From assembly GCF_954871325.1 (NCBI RefSeq), contig NC_088779.1, positions 20,586,846 to 20,650,845 of the forward strand: a stretch of 64,000 nt of DNA. The letters are read 5' to 3'. This DNA comes from Gordionus sp. m RMFG-2023 (taxonomy: Eukaryota > Nematomorpha > Gordioida > Chordodea > Parachordodidae). Made by a program: the position numbers and the translations under genes. This document shows, piece after piece, positions 63,127 through 64,000 of the stretch (its first letter is position 1; each line of letters opens with the position of its first letter). Under the pieces are notes generated by a model, which saw nothing but the letters and a program-made list of their open reading frames with translations, was not told where the DNA came from and searched no databases.

Positions 63127-64000
63127 CAGAGTTGTTAAAGAAGCGCGCTATCTTTTTTGGTAGCTATAGCTAATAGTCGCTACTTTTTTTAAAATTATTT
63201 AATTTTTTAGCGCGCTACTTTTTTTAAAAGTAGCTAAAAAAATATAATGAATGTAAGTATAAACATGAAAATTTAAATATAATATCATAATTAATTATAA
63301 TTTTTATAATTTAAATATATTTTCAATTTTTAATTTATATTTTCAATCTGTGTTAATAATCTAAAATGGCATCGCCCATGGATATCCAAATCCTTGAAAG
63401 TGATTCAGACATGGAAGATTCAATGGAAGAAAATGTACTTAATAGCTCTAATAACGATTTCCCATTCCCTAGATTTGAAAAATTTTTTAAAATAAATATT
63501 AAAACAAAATCTCGATTCAAATTCCTGTGAAAATGTAAAAAAAAATATATCATCAAATCAATCGAGTAGCTATAACCTGAAGAAACACCTAAAGGTAAAT
63601 TGTTATTTTTACATTATAATATTATTTATTTTATTAGACTGTTCACGCCAATTGCTATAAGGAAATAGTGAAACATATAAAAAATTTTGGTATAGGAGAA
63701 TCTTCATTCAAAAAGACAAATACTATCCAAACCAAATTAACTGATAATTAACATGCCAATATTTCACAAAAATTGGCTGATAAAGTAATTGTTGATTTTA
63801 TTATTGACACAGTTCAGCCGTTGTCCTTGGTTGATAATCCATCATTTACTATGATGATTAAAACTTTATTCCCTGGCACAACAGTTTTATGTCGCCAGAC
63901 ACTTATGAATAAAATAGCCGACAACTTCAAAGTGATGAAAGATGCTCTAATAGTAGAGTTATCAGATGTATCTTATGTATGTACCACGGCAGATAGTTGG
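63127..64000 (+). mobile_element. hAT element with BED-finger transposase, 5' part, continues off the right edge
   Basis: A plausible left end is CAGAGTTGTTAAAG at 63127, followed by AGCGCGCTAC words repeated at 63140-63235, a style seen at hAT termini. The transposase starts at ATG 63366 with an acidic leader (MASPMDIQILESDSDMED). A one-base shift near 63510 leads into a degenerate BED finger (NSCENV, SSSYNLKKHLK). A 43-nt GT-AG intron (63595-63637) splits the finger before TVHANC. Then come KKTNTIQTKLTDN, an in-frame TAA at 63749-63751, and QKLADKVIVDFIIDT, FPGTTVLCRQTLMNKIADNF and LSDVSYVCTTADSW, typical of ZBED-like hAT proteins. The copy is probably dead but recent. Confidence 0.8.

Overview
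The window is about three-quarters A+T by eye and reads as nuclear DNA of an animal crowded with decayed transposable elements. Four host genes can be recognised by protein similarity, all on the minus strand and all split by introns: the 5' half of the DEAD-box helicase DDX1 (exons between 6257 and 1471, running off the left edge); a small secreted cysteine-rich protein (22264 to 21966); a complete ubiquitin-ribosomal protein eL40 fusion (UBA52 type, 29000 to 28491); and a HIT zinc-finger protein of the ZNHIT2 type (50695 to 44742, 3' end not found). Most introns are 38-65 nt, often 40-42 nt, but DDX1 and ZNHIT2 also have introns of 0.5 to 4.7 kb loaded with repeats. Metazoan-type SPRY-containing DDX1, a UBA52 fusion, a secreted domain of a kind I associate with cnidarians and molluscs, and many hAT, piggyBac, Ty3 and LINE remnants suggest a derived AT-rich animal; a myxozoan cnidarian is my best guess, but this is inference.

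Layout. 1-6.3 kb: DDX1. 6.4-7.4 kb: LTR remnant. 7.5-11.2 kb: AT-rich tandem repeat and a broken LINE. 11.3-11.6 kb: a dispersed repeat whose inverted partner lies at 25.4-25.6 kb. 14.9-16.9 kb: Ty3/gypsy fossil with 3' LTR. 18.0-18.4 and 32.6-32.9 kb: two copies of a GC-rich hAT-type MITE with visible target duplications. 22 kb: cysteine-rich secreted protein. 25.0-26.8 kb: long inverted-repeat element with other repeats nested inside. 28.5-29 kb: UBA52. 33-35.5 kb: hAT scraps and two phase-compatible exons of an unknown gene. 35.7-40.7 kb: a MITE beside a long-TIR element that has itself been split by a piggyBac insertion. 40.8-41.2 kb: a strongly open terminal exon of unknown identity. 41.7-42.5 kb: hAT remnant. 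44.7-50.7 kb: ZNHIT2 with a repeat-filled 4.7-kb intron. 53.3-55.8 kb: Ty3/gypsy fossil with 3' LTR. 55.8-56 and 62.2-62.3 kb: tRNA-derived SINEs. 57.4-58.3 kb: another hAT and a small acidic-tail exon pair. 59.8-60.3 kb: AT-rich tandem array. 63.1 kb to the right edge: 5' part of a BED-finger hAT element.

No tRNA, rRNA, CRISPR or operon-like structure was seen. The host genes are unrelated housekeeping genes (RNA helicase, ribosome/ubiquitin supply, snoRNP or spliceosome assembly factor) plus one secreted protein, and I see no functional cluster. I did not find a convincing new biological system. The best leads are the unidentified long-TIR element with its nested piggyBac, the hAT MITE family with preserved 8-bp target duplications, and several orphan exons that look like real host coding sequence.
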